Of a stretch of DNA of 22,278 nucleotides, positions 14,621 through 22,278 are shown in pieces; position 1 is the stretch's first letter; the number at the start of each line of letters is the position of its first letter. Where the stretch lies: NCBI GenBank assembly GCA_937894935.1, contig CALAYC010000207.1:1-22278 (forward strand), given 5' to 3'. The position numbers and the translations under genes are program-made. The DNA comes from an uncultured Verrucomicrobiota bacterium (GTDB taxonomy: Bacteria > Verrucomicrobiota > Verrucomicrobiia > Limisphaerales > JADLHS01). Under the pieces are notes generated by a model, which saw only the letters and a list, made by a program, of their open reading frames with translations, did no database searches and was not told where the DNA came from.

Positions 14621-15367
14621 ATGTCTGAGCAAGAAGAGCCAATGCCAAGCAGTTCGGAATCCTCCGAGGCAAAACCTGCAGCCAGCGGTGGAAATCGCCG
14701 CCGTCGCGGTCGCCGTGGGGGACGGGGCCGGCGCAAGTCTTCAACTCCCGGTGTCGGCAAACCCGGCGAAACCGGCTCAGCACCTGCCGAACAAACAAGC
14801 GAATCCAGCGCACCTCAAACCGCGGAAAATCCTCCCGCGCCAGGGGCCGAAACGACCGCGCAAACAGAATCCGCGCCAGCGGCATCAGCACCCGCACCGG
14901 CACCTGAGCCGCCACAACGTCTGCCGGAAGCGCGTCCGCTGGTTGAACGTGCGCAGCAGTTGGCGGAACGCGTCTCTCGCGCCGAGCCGGCACATCGTTC
15001 TTCCGCCATTCAGCAGGCGATTGATGAGGTGATGGAAGTCATCGAAGCGCTGAAGCGCACGGTGGATCAGATGGAAGAAGTTTTGGAACTGGTAGAAATT
15101 GCTGAACGCCAGAAGATGGCCGACGAGCGGGAGATTGAATCGTTGCGCCGCGCGTTGCGGCAATTGAATGATCGCTCGCGCGAGGTGCGAGGTGGTCGCG
15201 ACTCCCGTGAGTCACAACGTTCTCACCAGGCGTCGCGTGAATCGCGCGAGCCACGTGAACCCCGCGAACCACGCGGCCCGAAAGATTTTCGTGAACCGCG
15301 CGAGGAAGTTGAGCCGCGTGAAGCTGGCGAATCCTCCAGCGCCGAATCGCCTTCGCAGCACGACTGA
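14621..15367 (+). CDS. Low-complexity Arg/Glu-rich coiled-coil protein of unknown function
   Basis: This 248-residue protein has no family I recognise and no signal peptide. It has an acidic Ser/Glu N-terminus (1-18), then a strongly basic patch (26-39, mostly Arg and Gly) that resembles RNA- or DNA-binding tails. A Pro/Ala/Glu linker follows (44-105), then a predicted coiled coil (about 106-185) with heptad-like leucines and valines. The tail is Arg-Glu repetitive (186-230; units of Ser/Pro-Arg-Glu). It could bridge nucleic acid and a partner, but that is inference. Similar Arg/Glu low-complexity proteins occur near ribosome-related genes in some bacteria; no such neighbour is here. The ATG at 14621 is the first Met before the characteristic low-complexity start; the sulfatase is divergent, about 104 bases away. 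Confidence 0.75.
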   Translation: MSEQEEPMPSSSESSEAKPAASGGNRRRRGRRGGRGRRKSSTPGVGKPGETGSAPAEQTSESSAPQTAENPPAPGAETTAQTESAPAASAPAPAPEPPQRLPEARPLVERAQQLAERVSRAEPAHRSSAIQQAIDEVMEVIEALKRTVDQMEEVLELVEIAERQKMADEREIESLRRALRQLNDRSREVRGGRDSRESQRSHQASRESREPREPREPRGPKDFREPREEVEPREAGESSSAESPSQHD

Positions 15368-15427
15368 CATTCATGTGTGTTGGTAACCCGGGCGAGCCTC
15401 TGTTACGCTGCGCGAAACTGGCTCGCT

Positions 15428-18142
15428 ATGCGTCATTACCTTGCGCTCTCCTTCCTGGTATTGTTCGGGTTATTGTCACTTGGTCGGGCGCAAACACCTG
15501 TGTGGTCGCAGTTCGCGAGTTCGCCCGCAGGCACATCGCCCCGATGTGATGATGTTCACTTCGTTGATCCGCTGCATGGTTGGGTTGCGCGTGCGACGGA
15601 TGGAATTTTTCGCACGACGAATGGCGGGCTGACGTTCACCAAAGTTCTCTCGTCCGCGATGCCGTACCCCGGCACAACGCTGACCGCGCATTTTCGCTCC
15701 ATTAACTTTGCTTCCCCTATGCGTGGTTGGGCGGGAAATCTTGGGCCGGGTTCATACGACAGTAGCGTGACCGATACGAACCTGTTGTATGAAACTTTCG
15801 ATGGCGGACTGACGTGGAGTCCCGTCGCAGCGATCAATGCCTCGGGCATGAAGGGTTTTTGTTCCATTCAGGTGTTCGATGCGCAACACATCTACGGTGG
15901 CGGGCGCGTGCGCGGGCCGGCGCATTTTGCGTGGAGCACGGACGGCGGCACGAATTGGTCTGTCACGAATCTCACTGCCGCGGGCGTCATGGGGGGCATC
16001 ATGGATGTGTATTTCAAAGATCCGCTGAACGGTTTTCTCGTGGGCATGGATACCAATGAGTTCACCGCAAATTGCGTTTTCCCCTATCGTGGGACGATTG
16101 CGCGGACGACCGACGGAGGATTGACGTGGAGCAACGTCGTAACCACGTCGATCCCGTGCAGCTATTTTTGGAAGATGTCGTGGCCATCGTCTCAAGTCGG
16201 CTACGTGTCTCTGCAACAAAACGGTGCGCACGATACGGTTGTGTTCTACAAAACCACGGATGGCGGCACGACGTGGGTTTCGAATGGCATTCCCATCGTG
16301 AACATCGGCGGACCGTCGTTTGGTTTGCAGGGAATCGGGTTCGTCAGCGAGACGGAAGGTTGGATGGGCGGTTCGGCCAGTGTGGCTGCGCCGTTCAATT
16401 TCATTCACACAACAGACGGCGGCCAGACGTGGACGGCGGTTGGCTACGAGAATACGCAACAGATCAATCGCATTCGTTTTCTCAACGCATCGTTCGGTTA
16501 CGCGTCGGGTCGCAAAGTTCACATTTATCGCGTGCCGCTGGCGATTGTCGCGTCGCCGACGAATCAAATTATCGCTGTTGGCGACGATGTAACCTTCAGC
16601 GTCGCGGCTCAAGGCGTCGCGCCGTTGTCGTATCAATGGCGTTTTCACGGCACGAATCTTCCCGGCGCGAATGCTGAAGCCCTTACGATTACTAACGCGC
16701 AGCCGGAAAACATCGGCCCGTATTCAGTCGTCGTGAGTGATTACAGCGGTTCAGTTACCAGCGCGATGGCAAACCTGAGTTTGATTGGTGTCGCAGAGCC
16801 TCCGCTTATTGTATCGCAACCGGAAAGCGTGGATACGATGATTGGTACGACGGTGATATTTTCAGTGGCGGCTACCGGAACGGCGCCGATGGATTTTTAT
16901 TGGCGCTTTAATGGCAACGATATCGAGGGCGCGACGAATGGTTCGTTGGAATCCGCGCTCATTATTACGAACGCGCAACTGACTGATGCCGGCGGGTACT
17001 CGGTGATTGTTTCCAATTCGGCAGGCGCGGTCACCAGCGCAGTCGCGCAACTCACGTTCAACCGATTATTCCAAGATGATTTTGACGGATACGAGTTTGC
17101 TGATTTTGTTTTCGAACCAATGACAGCCAACGGTTACAAGATTTTCTTCAACGCTGTCGCCGGACCGAGCGATTTCTTCGCTGGATTTGGCTACGATTAC
17201 TCGGAGGTTTTGTATCCAACTCAGATTCCACCCGCGCCAAACTCTCGGAACGGAACGACCAAAGGTCTGGTTTTGTATGTCAACAAAGACAACATTGCGG
17301 CCGCGGCAGCGGTGAATCTTTATCCGGTAAACGGAAGCTTCAGCGGAAATTTCGCGCTCAAGTTTGATTTGTGGATGAACTGGTCCAGCGGATCGACCAC
17401 GGAACATGCGTTGTTTGGAATCAATCATTCCGGCAACGTGACCAATCGCATCAGTCTGCCGACGAGTGACGGTTTGTTCTTCGCTTTGGATGGTGATGGG
17501 GGCGTGGCGGCGACAGCAGCAGCGCTACGTGATTTTGCGGTCTATCGTGGCGGCGGACCGGGCGAGATTCCAATCCTGTTGACGCCGAACAATACGACGT
17601 TCGGTCCGACGCCGCTGCTCGGGGCGCGCTTCGATGGATCGGACGCGGGAATTGCGGCGTTGTTTCCGGCGAAAACCATTCCCGGTTGGATTACGACGCA
17701 ACCGGGCGTCGCGGGAATCGAATGGATTCAAGTGGAAGTCCGGCAGGTGAACAATCTCATCACGTATCTGCTCAACGGAACTGCCATCGCGCAATACACG
17801 AATACGTCCGAGTTCACCGAGGGCAACATCATGATTGGACTTAACGACGCGTTTGATTCCATCGGTAACGGTATTACATTTGTTATTTTCGACAACCTGC
17901 GCGTGGAACGAATTGAAGTCGCGCCTGTGCAGTTGTTAACGCCGGGGTTCGTGGGTGAAAATTTCACGTTCAGTTTCGCGACGGAGAAATACGAAACCTA
18001 CACCGTGCAGCGGGCGACGGGTCTTTCGCCGTCGGATTGGGTGACGCTGACGAATCTGGTCGGTGACGGAGCGTTGCAGGTGTTCGCAACGCCGATTTCT
18101 GCGGGTTCAGGACAACAATATTTTCGTGTCACGCGCCCGTGA
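15428..18142 (+). CDS. Large secreted Asp-box (YCF48/BNR-like), Ig-like and LamG-like multidomain protein
   Basis: This 904-residue protein has a signal peptide (1-21, ending GRA) followed by a beta-propeller-like region (30-370). Six Asp-box motifs of the type T-x-DGG-x-T-W lie near 64, 124, 171, 228, 277 and 329, the repeat seen in sialidases, plant HCF136/YCF48 and related photosynthesis-assembly proteins. Two cysteine-free Ig-like domains follow (371-453 and 459-544), each with YQWRF or YWRFN and an ITNAQ...YSVVVS core. A beta-rich region (about 548-850) resembles concanavalin/LamG folds. The last 50 residues (VQRATGLSPSDWVTLTN to YFRVTRP) look like the tail common in Verrucomicrobia secreted proteins. 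No PEP-CTERM signal is present. Its substrate or partner is unknown. ATG 15428 opens on the signal peptide; an earlier in-frame start is unlikely. Confidence 0.88.
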   Translation: MRHYLALSFLVLFGLLSLGRAQTPVWSQFASSPAGTSPRCDDVHFVDPLHGWVARATDGIFRTTNGGLTFTKVLSSAMPYPGTTLTAHFRSINFASPMRGWAGNLGPGSYDSSVTDTNLLYETFDGGLTWSPVAAINASGMKGFCSIQVFDAQHIYGGGRVRGPAHFAWSTDGGTNWSVTNLTAAGVMGGIMDVYFKDPLNGFLVGMDTNEFTANCVFPYRGTIARTTDGGLTWSNVVTTSIPCSYFWKMSWPSSQVGYVSLQQNGAHDTVVFYKTTDGGTTWVSNGIPIVNIGGPSFGLQGIGFVSETEGWMGGSASVAAPFNFIHTTDGGQTWTAVGYENTQQINRIRFLNASFGYASGRKVHIYRVPLAIVASPTNQIIAVGDDVTFSVAAQGVAPLSYQWRFHGTNLPGANAEALTITNAQPENIGPYSVVVSDYSGSVTSAMANLSLIGVAEPPLIVSQPESVDTMIGTTVIFSVAATGTAPMDFYWRFNGNDIEGATNGSLESALIITNAQLTDAGGYSVIVSNSAGAVTSAVAQLTFNRLFQDDFDGYEFADFVFEPMTANGYKIFFNAVAGPSDFFAGFGYDYSEVLYPTQIPPAPNSRNGTTKGLVLYVNKDNIAAAAAVNLYPVNGSFSGNFALKFDLWMNWSSGSTTEHALFGINHSGNVTNRISLPTSDGLFFALDGDGGVAATAAALRDFAVYRGGGPGEIPILLTPNNTTFGPTPLLGARFDGSDAGIAALFPAKTIPGWITTQPGVAGIEWIQVEVRQVNNLITYLLNGTAIAQYTNTSEFTEGNIMIGLNDAFDSIGNGITFVIFDNLRVERIEVAPVQLLTPGFVGENFTFSFATEKYETYTVQRATGLSPSDWVTLTNLVGDGALQVFATPISAGSGQQYFRVTRP

Positions 18143-18162
18143 GATCAGGGTGACTTCGGGGT

Positions 18163-18339
18163 TCAAAAAATCACTTCGCCGGCGTCGGGAATCTGAGGGT
18201 TGCGCTGCTGCCTGATGCGATTGGCTTCAGCGCGAATTGAAAAGATGGCGATGATGATCGCAACGATTACAGCCGCGGCGATAAACCACGGCCAGACGTA
18301 ACGGCGTGGTGGTTCGGTAGAAGTCATCGGTTCGCTCAT
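18163..18339 (-). CDS. 58-residue single-pass membrane protein
   Basis: This short gene translates to a 17-residue N-terminal stretch with acidic and basic residues, then one strongly hydrophobic segment (about 16-34, WPWFIAAAVIVAIIIAIFS), then a charged tail with ARG-rich residues. A single transmembrane helix with positive residues on both sides is clear. It has no named family. It lies 48 bases downstream of the DCC-family gene, on the same strand, so the two may be co-transcribed. The full open frame is intact from ATG 18339 to TGA. It could be a small assembly or regulatory membrane protein, but nothing decides this. Confidence 0.6.
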   Translation of the reverse strand: MSEPMTSTEPPRRYVWPWFIAAAVIVAIIIAIFSIRAEANRIRQQRNPQIPDAGEVIF

Positions 18340-18387
18340 GCGAATTCATTATCCGTCGCACGGACCGAAAGGACAATGCCGAATCAG

Positions 18388-18804
18388 TTACGGCAGGAAG
18401 CGGTCTTGCGATGCGGCTGGAGGTAAATAGCACGAGTCCGATTTTCCAAACCACCGATAGCGACGCTGCGCAATCGCATCATAAACCCGATCGCGAATCG
18501 GTCGCGGAATTACACGCAGCCACGAGACGATGCGCCAAAATCCGCCGATGTGATCCAACAAACGTAACGCCGCTTCGGAGCGCAGGTAAGTGCGTTCGTT
18601 GCCTGCGTTGGGCGACATAATCACAATCACCGTGCGCATTTCTGCCGGTAGGTCGGTGCGGGTTTTGGCGGTTTCGCCTTGAAGCGGCGCGAACCGGAGC
18701 GAGCCGTGCTTATCGCGTTTCACCAGAAAGCGCACCCAGCGATCACAAAGACCGCAAACGCCGTCGTAGAAGACAATTCCCGGTTCGTATCGCGGCGCGA
18801 GCAT
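18388..18804 (-). CDS. DCC-family thiol-disulfide oxidoreductase-like protein (DUF393)
   Basis: This 138-residue protein starts with GIVFYDGVCGLCDRWVRFL, the signature of the DCC family, where Asp14 is followed by the Cys17-x-x-Cys20 pair in a thioredoxin-like context. The family was named for its conserved Asp-x-x-Cys-x-x-Cys motif, and members are thought to be thiol redox proteins, though their partners are mostly unknown. The central part (RFAPLQGETAK, SEAALRLLDHIGG) and the C-terminal IPRPIRDRVYDAIAQRRYRW segment fit the family. It has no signal peptide, so it is probably cytoplasmic or membrane-peripheral. I chose ATG 18804; the frame also contains a TTG at 18813. The upstream DNA glycosylase ends 48 bases away, so an operon is plausible. 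Confidence 0.88.
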   Translation of the reverse strand: MLAPRYEPGIVFYDGVCGLCDRWVRFLVKRDKHGSLRFAPLQGETAKTRTDLPAEMRTVIVIMSPNAGNERTYLRSEAALRLLDHIGGFWRIVSWLRVIPRPIRDRVYDAIAQRRYRWFGKSDSCYLPPAASQDRFLP

Positions 18805-18852
18805 GCCGGGCAAATGTAGTTGAGTTGGGCTCGCGCGTCGAGCAAGCGGCGC

Positions 18853-19407
18853 TCACGGACGAGAGACGAAGGGATTGCCGTGAATGTAAAAACGCAAATG
18901 ACGTTTGGCCCAGTGTCCGGCGTAATCCACGCCGATGCGCGGTCGCTTCACGATTTTGAAGGGCGAAGTGTCGAGTGATTCGGCGACAACAAAAAAATCG
19001 TCGCTCAACAAATCATGGCCATTGTGGCGACGGTCAATTTGCATCGCACGCGTCAACAAACCCGGGCCGGTCGTGCGTTGTTCAATGTTAGCGATGGGTT
19101 CGATGGCGCGCAGTAAAACGGCTGCTCCGTGACCTTCGCGTTCGGTCACGACATTCATGCAGTTATGCATGCCGTAAATCAGATAAACATAGGCGAAACC
19201 CGGCGGGCCAAACATCACGCGCGTGCGGTTGGTGAGTCCTTTGGATGAGTGTGCTGCCAGATCGTGCGGTCCGAGGTAGGCTTCGGTTTCAACGATGCGA
19301 CCGATGAGTTCCTTGTCGCCGACCCGATGTACGAGAAATTTCCCCAATAATTCGCGCGCGACGAGGACGGTGTCGCGGTCGTAAAAGCTGCGGGGCAATT
19401 TTTGCAC
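18853..19407 (-). CDS. mpg: 3-methyladenine DNA glycosylase (AAG/MPG family)
   Basis: This protein excises alkylated purines such as 3-methyladenine to begin base-excision repair. The AAG family core is visible: GRIVETEAYLGPHDLAAH, where Glu42 and Tyr44 align with human AAG Glu125 and Tyr127 and His53 with His136, and YVYLIYGMHNCMN. It is about 184 residues from GTG 19407. There is no ATG near the expected start: the frame continues to TTG 19443, so the true start is GTG 19407, TTG 19443 or TTG 19398. GTG 19407 fits the family N-terminus best. It follows the asd gene beyond a strong hairpin terminator, so it should have its own promoter, and may be co-transcribed with the DCC gene. Confidence 0.9.
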   Translation of the reverse strand: MQKLPRSFYDRDTVLVARELLGKFLVHRVGDKELIGRIVETEAYLGPHDLAAHSSKGLTNRTRVMFGPPGFAYVYLIYGMHNCMNVVTEREGHGAAVLLRAIEPIANIEQRTTGPGLLTRAMQIDRRHNGHDLLSDDFFVVAESLDTSPFKIVKRPRIGVDYAGHWAKRHLRFYIHGNPFVSRP

Positions 19408-19485
19408 GGGCGAAAATTTGCGGAGAGAGCAGGGCGGCGGCAAGCGTTCTCAATGAACGGGAGAAATTCAGTCGCGTCGTGAGCC

Positions 19486-19530
19486 GAGAAAAATTCAAGC
19501 TCCAACCCGCCGCAGCGGCATTGGAGCTTG
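19486..19530 (-). terminator. Rho-independent terminator after asd
   Basis: On the minus strand a perfect 10-base-pair stem (CAAGCTCCAA with TTGGAGCTTG; arms at 19521-19530 and 19496-19505) encloses a second small G/C stem and is followed by AATTTTTCTC. It starts 30 bases past the asd stop. On the other strand a run GAATTTTT follows the far arm after a short insertion, so it may be bidirectional. The same CAAGCTCCAA core recurs near 4311. Confidence 0.8.
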
Positions 19531-19559
19531 AGTTGAGAATTTTTCCGGAGGTTGGGCGT

Positions 19560-20564
19560 TTACTTCACCAACTCTTCGGCGATTTGCACGGCGTTGAGCG
19601 CGGCGCCTTTGAGCAACTGATCACCGCTGACCCAGAAGCACAGCCCGTTATCGAGCGCACAATCCATGCGGATGCGGCCGACTTCGCAGTTGTATTTTTC
19701 CGAGGTGAATAGCGGCATCGGATATTTTTTATTTTCCGGATCATCCACGACGTCGAGTCCGGGCGCTTTTTTGAGCACGGCCCGAGCAGCTTCCACCGTC
19801 ACGGGTTTTTCAAATTCCGCGCTCACGGCAACTGAGTGGGAACGATACACCGGCACGCGGACGCAGGTGACGCTGGCGCGGAAACTCGGATGATGCATGA
19901 TTTTGCGTCCTTCATTTTCCATCTTCATTTCCTCCTTGGTGTAACCCGACGGAAGGAATGAATCGACGTGCGGCAACACGTTGAAGGCGATTTGATGCGG
20001 ATAAACTTCCAGCGTCACCGGCTGTTTGTTGACGATCTGGCTGACCTGGCGTTCGAGTTCTTCCAATGCTTTTGCGCCCGTGCCGGACACGGCCTGATAA
20101 CTGGAAGCAAAGATGCGTTTTACGCCGAAAGCCTGGTGCAGCGGATACAACGCCATGAGCGTGATGGCGGTCGTGCAATTCGGATTGGCAATGATGCCTT
20201 TGTGCAGCTTGACGTCCGAGGCATTGATTTCCGGAATGACGAGCGGTACTTCCGGGTCCTGGCGGAATGCCGATGAATTATCCACCACGACGCAACCGGC
20301 TTTGGCGGCGATAGGTGCGAATTCTTTCGAGATGCTCCCGCCCGCGCTGAACAACGCGATATCAATGCCCGCAAAGGAATCTTTGGTGAGTTCGGTGACG
20401 GTGATGTCTTGACCTTTGAATTTCAGCTTCTTGCCTGCGGAGCGGGCCGAAGCGAGAAGGGTCAGTTTTCCGACCGGAAAATTGCGCTTCTCCAACGTCT
20501 TGATCATCTCGATGCCGACGGCTCCCGTCGCACCGACTATTGCCACATGCGGACTCTTGTTCAT
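19560..20564 (-). CDS. asd: Aspartate-semialdehyde dehydrogenase
   Basis: This 334-residue cytoplasmic enzyme makes L-aspartate 4-semialdehyde from aspartyl phosphate with NADPH, the branch point for lysine, diaminopimelate, threonine and methionine. It has the NADP-binding VAIVGATGAVG at the N-terminus, the catalytic Cys130 in GIIANPNCTT, the QAVSGTGAKALEEL segment, and the RVPVYRSHSVAVS region with its active-site His. Length fits the family. ATG 20564 begins the standard N-terminus; the frame is open to 20789 but the extra 75 residues have no family match and cover a non-coding stretch. A perfect hairpin terminator follows the stop. It is divergent from the secretion ATPase. Confidence 0.96.
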   Translation of the reverse strand: MNKSPHVAIVGATGAVGIEMIKTLEKRNFPVGKLTLLASARSAGKKLKFKGQDITVTELTKDSFAGIDIALFSAGGSISKEFAPIAAKAGCVVVDNSSAFRQDPEVPLVIPEINASDVKLHKGIIANPNCTTAITLMALYPLHQAFGVKRIFASSYQAVSGTGAKALEELERQVSQIVNKQPVTLEVYPHQIAFNVLPHVDSFLPSGYTKEEMKMENEGRKIMHHPSFRASVTCVRVPVYRSHSVAVSAEFEKPVTVEAARAVLKKAPGLDVVDDPENKKYPMPLFTSEKYNCEVGRIRMDCALDNGLCFWVSGDQLLKGAALNAVQIAEELVK

Positions 20565-20877
20565 AAAGGAGCGTGATGATACCGGGCGGCGGGGGAGTGT
20601 CAATGTAACGGCTGGCGCGACAAGGATTGTCCTGGCTTTTCCATTGTGAATTCGAGGGCGAAGAACAGGAACATGAGGAAATGGAAGTGGTGCCGAAAAT
20701 TTTGGTTTATTTTGGCGTGAGGAAAGTTTGATTCGCGGTGAAGCGGGAATTGGCAGTGCCAAATTCTCACAGTGAAATCTCCGGCGCAATCTGGCTCTGC
20801 ATTTGACAGGGCGCGGCGACGACCGCTAATCTGCGCGCCTGTCTCCACGCGCAAACTCCGTGGAGCCCCGAACTTTT
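20565..20877. other. Divergent intergenic region between asd and the secretion ATPase
   Basis: About 313 bases with no gene I can support. The minus-strand frame upstream of asd is open across most of it but has no family resemblance. The right-hand end carries a plausible promoter for the plus-strand ATPase. I see no riboswitch or hairpin of note, so the asd promoter is not resolved. Confidence 0.6.
20803..20832 (+). promoter_or_regulatory. Candidate sigma-70-type promoter of the secretion ATPase gene
   Basis: A perfect TTGACA -35 hexamer at 20803-20808 is followed 16 bases later by GCTAAT (20825-20830), a 4/6 match to the -10 consensus; TAATCT at 20827 is an alternative with an 18-base spacer. 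The position, about 45 bases upstream of the GTG start, is sensible. It is judged by eye only, and a short match like this can arise by chance. Confidence 0.4.
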
Positions 20878-22278
20878 GTGGCAGAAAAAGACGATTATCT
20901 GATAGACATGCTCGTTGACCTGGGATTTATCGTTCCGGATCAAGTAGCACAGGCCCGACAGGAGGCAGAAGCAGCCGGAGTGGGCGTGGTCGATTTCATG
21001 GTGGCGAATAAGATGATTCGCCCCGAGGACGTCACGCAGGCCAAGGCCGCGCACTTCGGCGCGGAAACGGTGCAGCTCTCCGGATTGCAGATTGAAGATG
21101 ACGTGATTGCTACCGTGCGTCGCGACATCGCCAAGAAGTATCGCGTCATTCCCGTTTTCAAACACGAGAATACCCTCACCGTCGCATTGGCTGATCCGTC
21201 GGACATCGCCACGGTGGACGCGCTGAATCACCTGTTGAACATGGACATCGTGGTTCAGGTGGCGTCCGAGGCCGACATCGAAGCGGCGCTCAGCAAGTAT
21301 TATGGCGGTCGCGGCGACTCGCTCGTGGACTCGATGATTCAGGAAATCACGCGCGGTGAAGTGGAAATTGCGATGCCCACCACGGACATCGGCGCGGGCG
21401 GTGACGCAGCGTTGACGGTGGAAGGCGATGCGCCGCTCATCAAGTTGGTGAATCAACTCATCATCGACGCATTCAAAATGCGCGCGTCGGATATTCACCT
21501 TGAACCGCTCGCGAAGCGGTTTCGGTTGCGGTATCGCATTGACGGTTTGCTGCACGAGGTGAAAAGCCCGCCGAAGCGTCTGCAACCGGCGATCATCGCG
21601 CGTCTGAAGATTCAATCCAACATGTCCATTGCGGAACATCGCATTCCGCAAGACGGTCGTATTCAAACCAACGTCGGTGGCAAGGTGATTGACCTTCGCG
21701 TTTCGTGTCTGCCCACGCAACATGGCGAATCCATCGTCATGCGTATTTTGGACAAAGAAGGTTTGCGTGTCGGTCTTGCGGAATTGGGCTTCCTTTCTGA
21801 CGACCAGGCGATGATTGAAAAACTCATCAGCCTGCCGGACGGAATTCTGTTGGTCACCGGACCAACCGGTTCTGGTAAAACCACGACGCTGTATTCCTGC
21901 CTCCACTACATCAATCGTCCGGACCGCAAAATCATCACGGTTGAAGATCCGGTGGAATACATTCTCGCCGGTATCAATCAGGTGCAGGTGAGTGAAACGG
22001 TCGGTTTGACTTTCGCAGCGGCTCTGCGCTCGATTCTGCGCCAAGCGCCGAATGTGATCATGATCGGGGAAATTCGTGACCTGGAAACCGCCTCGATTGC
22101 GATCAATGCCTCGCTTACCGGTCACCTGGTGTTCTCCACGCTTCACACGAACGACGCGCCCGGCGCGGTAACGCGTTTGATTGATATCGGCGTGAAGCCG
22201 TTCCTGGTGGCGTCTTCGACTCGGGCGCTGATGGCGCAACGTCTCGTTCGTAAAATTTGTAAGAAATGCGGGGCGCCG
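20878..22278 (+). CDS. Type II secretion/type IV pilus assembly ATPase (GspE/PilB family), 3' end missing
   Basis: This hexameric cytoplasmic ATPase powers pseudopilus or pilus assembly; 467 residues lie in the window. The N-terminal MshEN-like domain (about 1-140, with DMLVDLGFIVPDQVAQA and KYRVIPVFKHENTLTVALAD) binds cyclic di-GMP in some relatives. The RecA-like core has Walker A GPTGSGKTTT (328-337), the Asp box VEDPVEY, the GEIRD Walker B (397-401) and the His box LHTND. The first Cys pair of the zinc motif, CKKCG, appears at the edge of the window, so most of the C-terminal domain is missing. I chose GTG 20878; GTG 20860 would add six residues. GspE and PilB cannot be told apart here because no pilC, pilT or gspF neighbour is visible. 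Confidence 0.93.
   Translation, partial: MAEKDDYLIDMLVDLGFIVPDQVAQARQEAEAAGVGVVDFMVANKMIRPEDVTQAKAAHFGAETVQLSGLQIEDDVIATVRRDIAKKYRVIPVFKHENTLTVALADPSDIATVDALNHLLNMDIVVQVASEADIEAALSKYYGGRGDSLVDSMIQEITRGEVEIAMPTTDIGAGGDAALTVEGDAPLIKLVNQLIIDAFKMRASDIHLEPLAKRFRLRYRIDGLLHEVKSPPKRLQPAIIARLKIQSNMSIAEHRIPQDGRIQTNVGGKVIDLRVSCLPTQHGESIVMRILDKEGLRVGLAELGFLSDDQAMIEKLISLPDGILLVTGPTGSGKTTTLYSCLHYINRPDRKIITVEDPVEYILAGINQVQVSETVGLTFAAALRSILRQAPNVIMIGEIRDLETASIAINASLTGHLVFSTLHTNDAPGAVTRLIDIGVKPFLVASSTRALMAQRLVRKICKKCGAP

Noticed and set aside
14517..14993. N-terminal extension of the sulfatase frame to 14993
   Set aside because: The extension is Arg/Pro-rich, precedes a proper signal peptide, and is antisense to the divergent low-complexity gene.
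15752..16648. 298-residue minus-strand open frame opposite the Asp-box gene
   Set aside because: Arg/His-rich translation without domains, covered by the 904-residue multidomain gene.
20565..20789. N-terminal extension of asd to 20789
   Set aside because: The extra residues match no part of the family, and the normal NADP-binding start follows ATG 20564.
20767..22239. 490-residue open frame on the minus strand opposite the secretion ATPase
   Set aside because: It is His/Arg/Asn-rich with no family resemblance and lies entirely opposite a gene with all GspE/PilB motifs; it is a shadow of high-GC codon bias.

Overview
The window is an ordinary, gene-dense bacterial chromosome segment of moderate GC. 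It starts inside one gene and ends inside another. Several traits point to a Verrucomicrobiota-type genome, perhaps the Pedosphaera/Limisphaerales side: a PEP-CTERM surface protein with a LamG-like fold, a large secreted protein with Asp-box and cysteine-poor Ig-like repeats, a Cys-type secreted sulfatase, and several small lipoproteins. The taxonomic placement is inference from gene content and style. I see no tRNA, rRNA, insertion sequence, prophage or CRISPR array.

Layout. Positions 1-1001 (+) hold the end of moaD, an unnamed conserved gene and moaE, packed without gaps (molybdopterin synthase). Positions 1068-2745 (+) pair a concentrative nucleoside transporter with an RbsD/FucU-type sugar mutarotase. 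Positions 2810-5864 (-) hold an NtrC-type sigma-54 activator, a family 2 glycosyltransferase and a Nudix hydrolase. A secreted beta-carbonic anhydrase with a proline-rich tail follows (-). Positions 7131-10401 (+) form a probable three-gene run: M20 deacylase, Wzx/MATE-like flippase and TatD-like hydrolase. Two small lipoproteins lie opposite (-), separated by a terminator.

Positions 11126-11560 (+) encode a stand-alone CBM48/AMPK-beta-like protein with its own strong hairpin terminator. That terminator sits back to back with the terminator of the PEP-CTERM gene (-). An arylsulfatase (-) is divergent from a low-complexity Arg/Glu-rich coiled-coil protein (+), which precedes a 904-residue secreted Asp-box/Ig protein (+). 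Positions 18163-20564 (-) carry a 58-residue membrane protein, a DCC-family thiol protein, a 3-methyladenine DNA glycosylase and aspartate-semialdehyde dehydrogenase. The last gene has a clean hairpin terminator. The window ends in a GspE/PilB secretion or pilus ATPase (+, incomplete).

Most genes are recognisable housekeeping or envelope functions, and I found no convincing defence, mobile or biosynthetic system. The points most worth a second look are the unnamed gene locked between moaD and moaE, the free-standing CBM48 protein, the Arg/Glu low-complexity protein, the tailed periplasmic carbonic anhydrase, two very small genes (44 and 58 residues) that a length cutoff would miss, and a short hairpin element that appears to occur twice.
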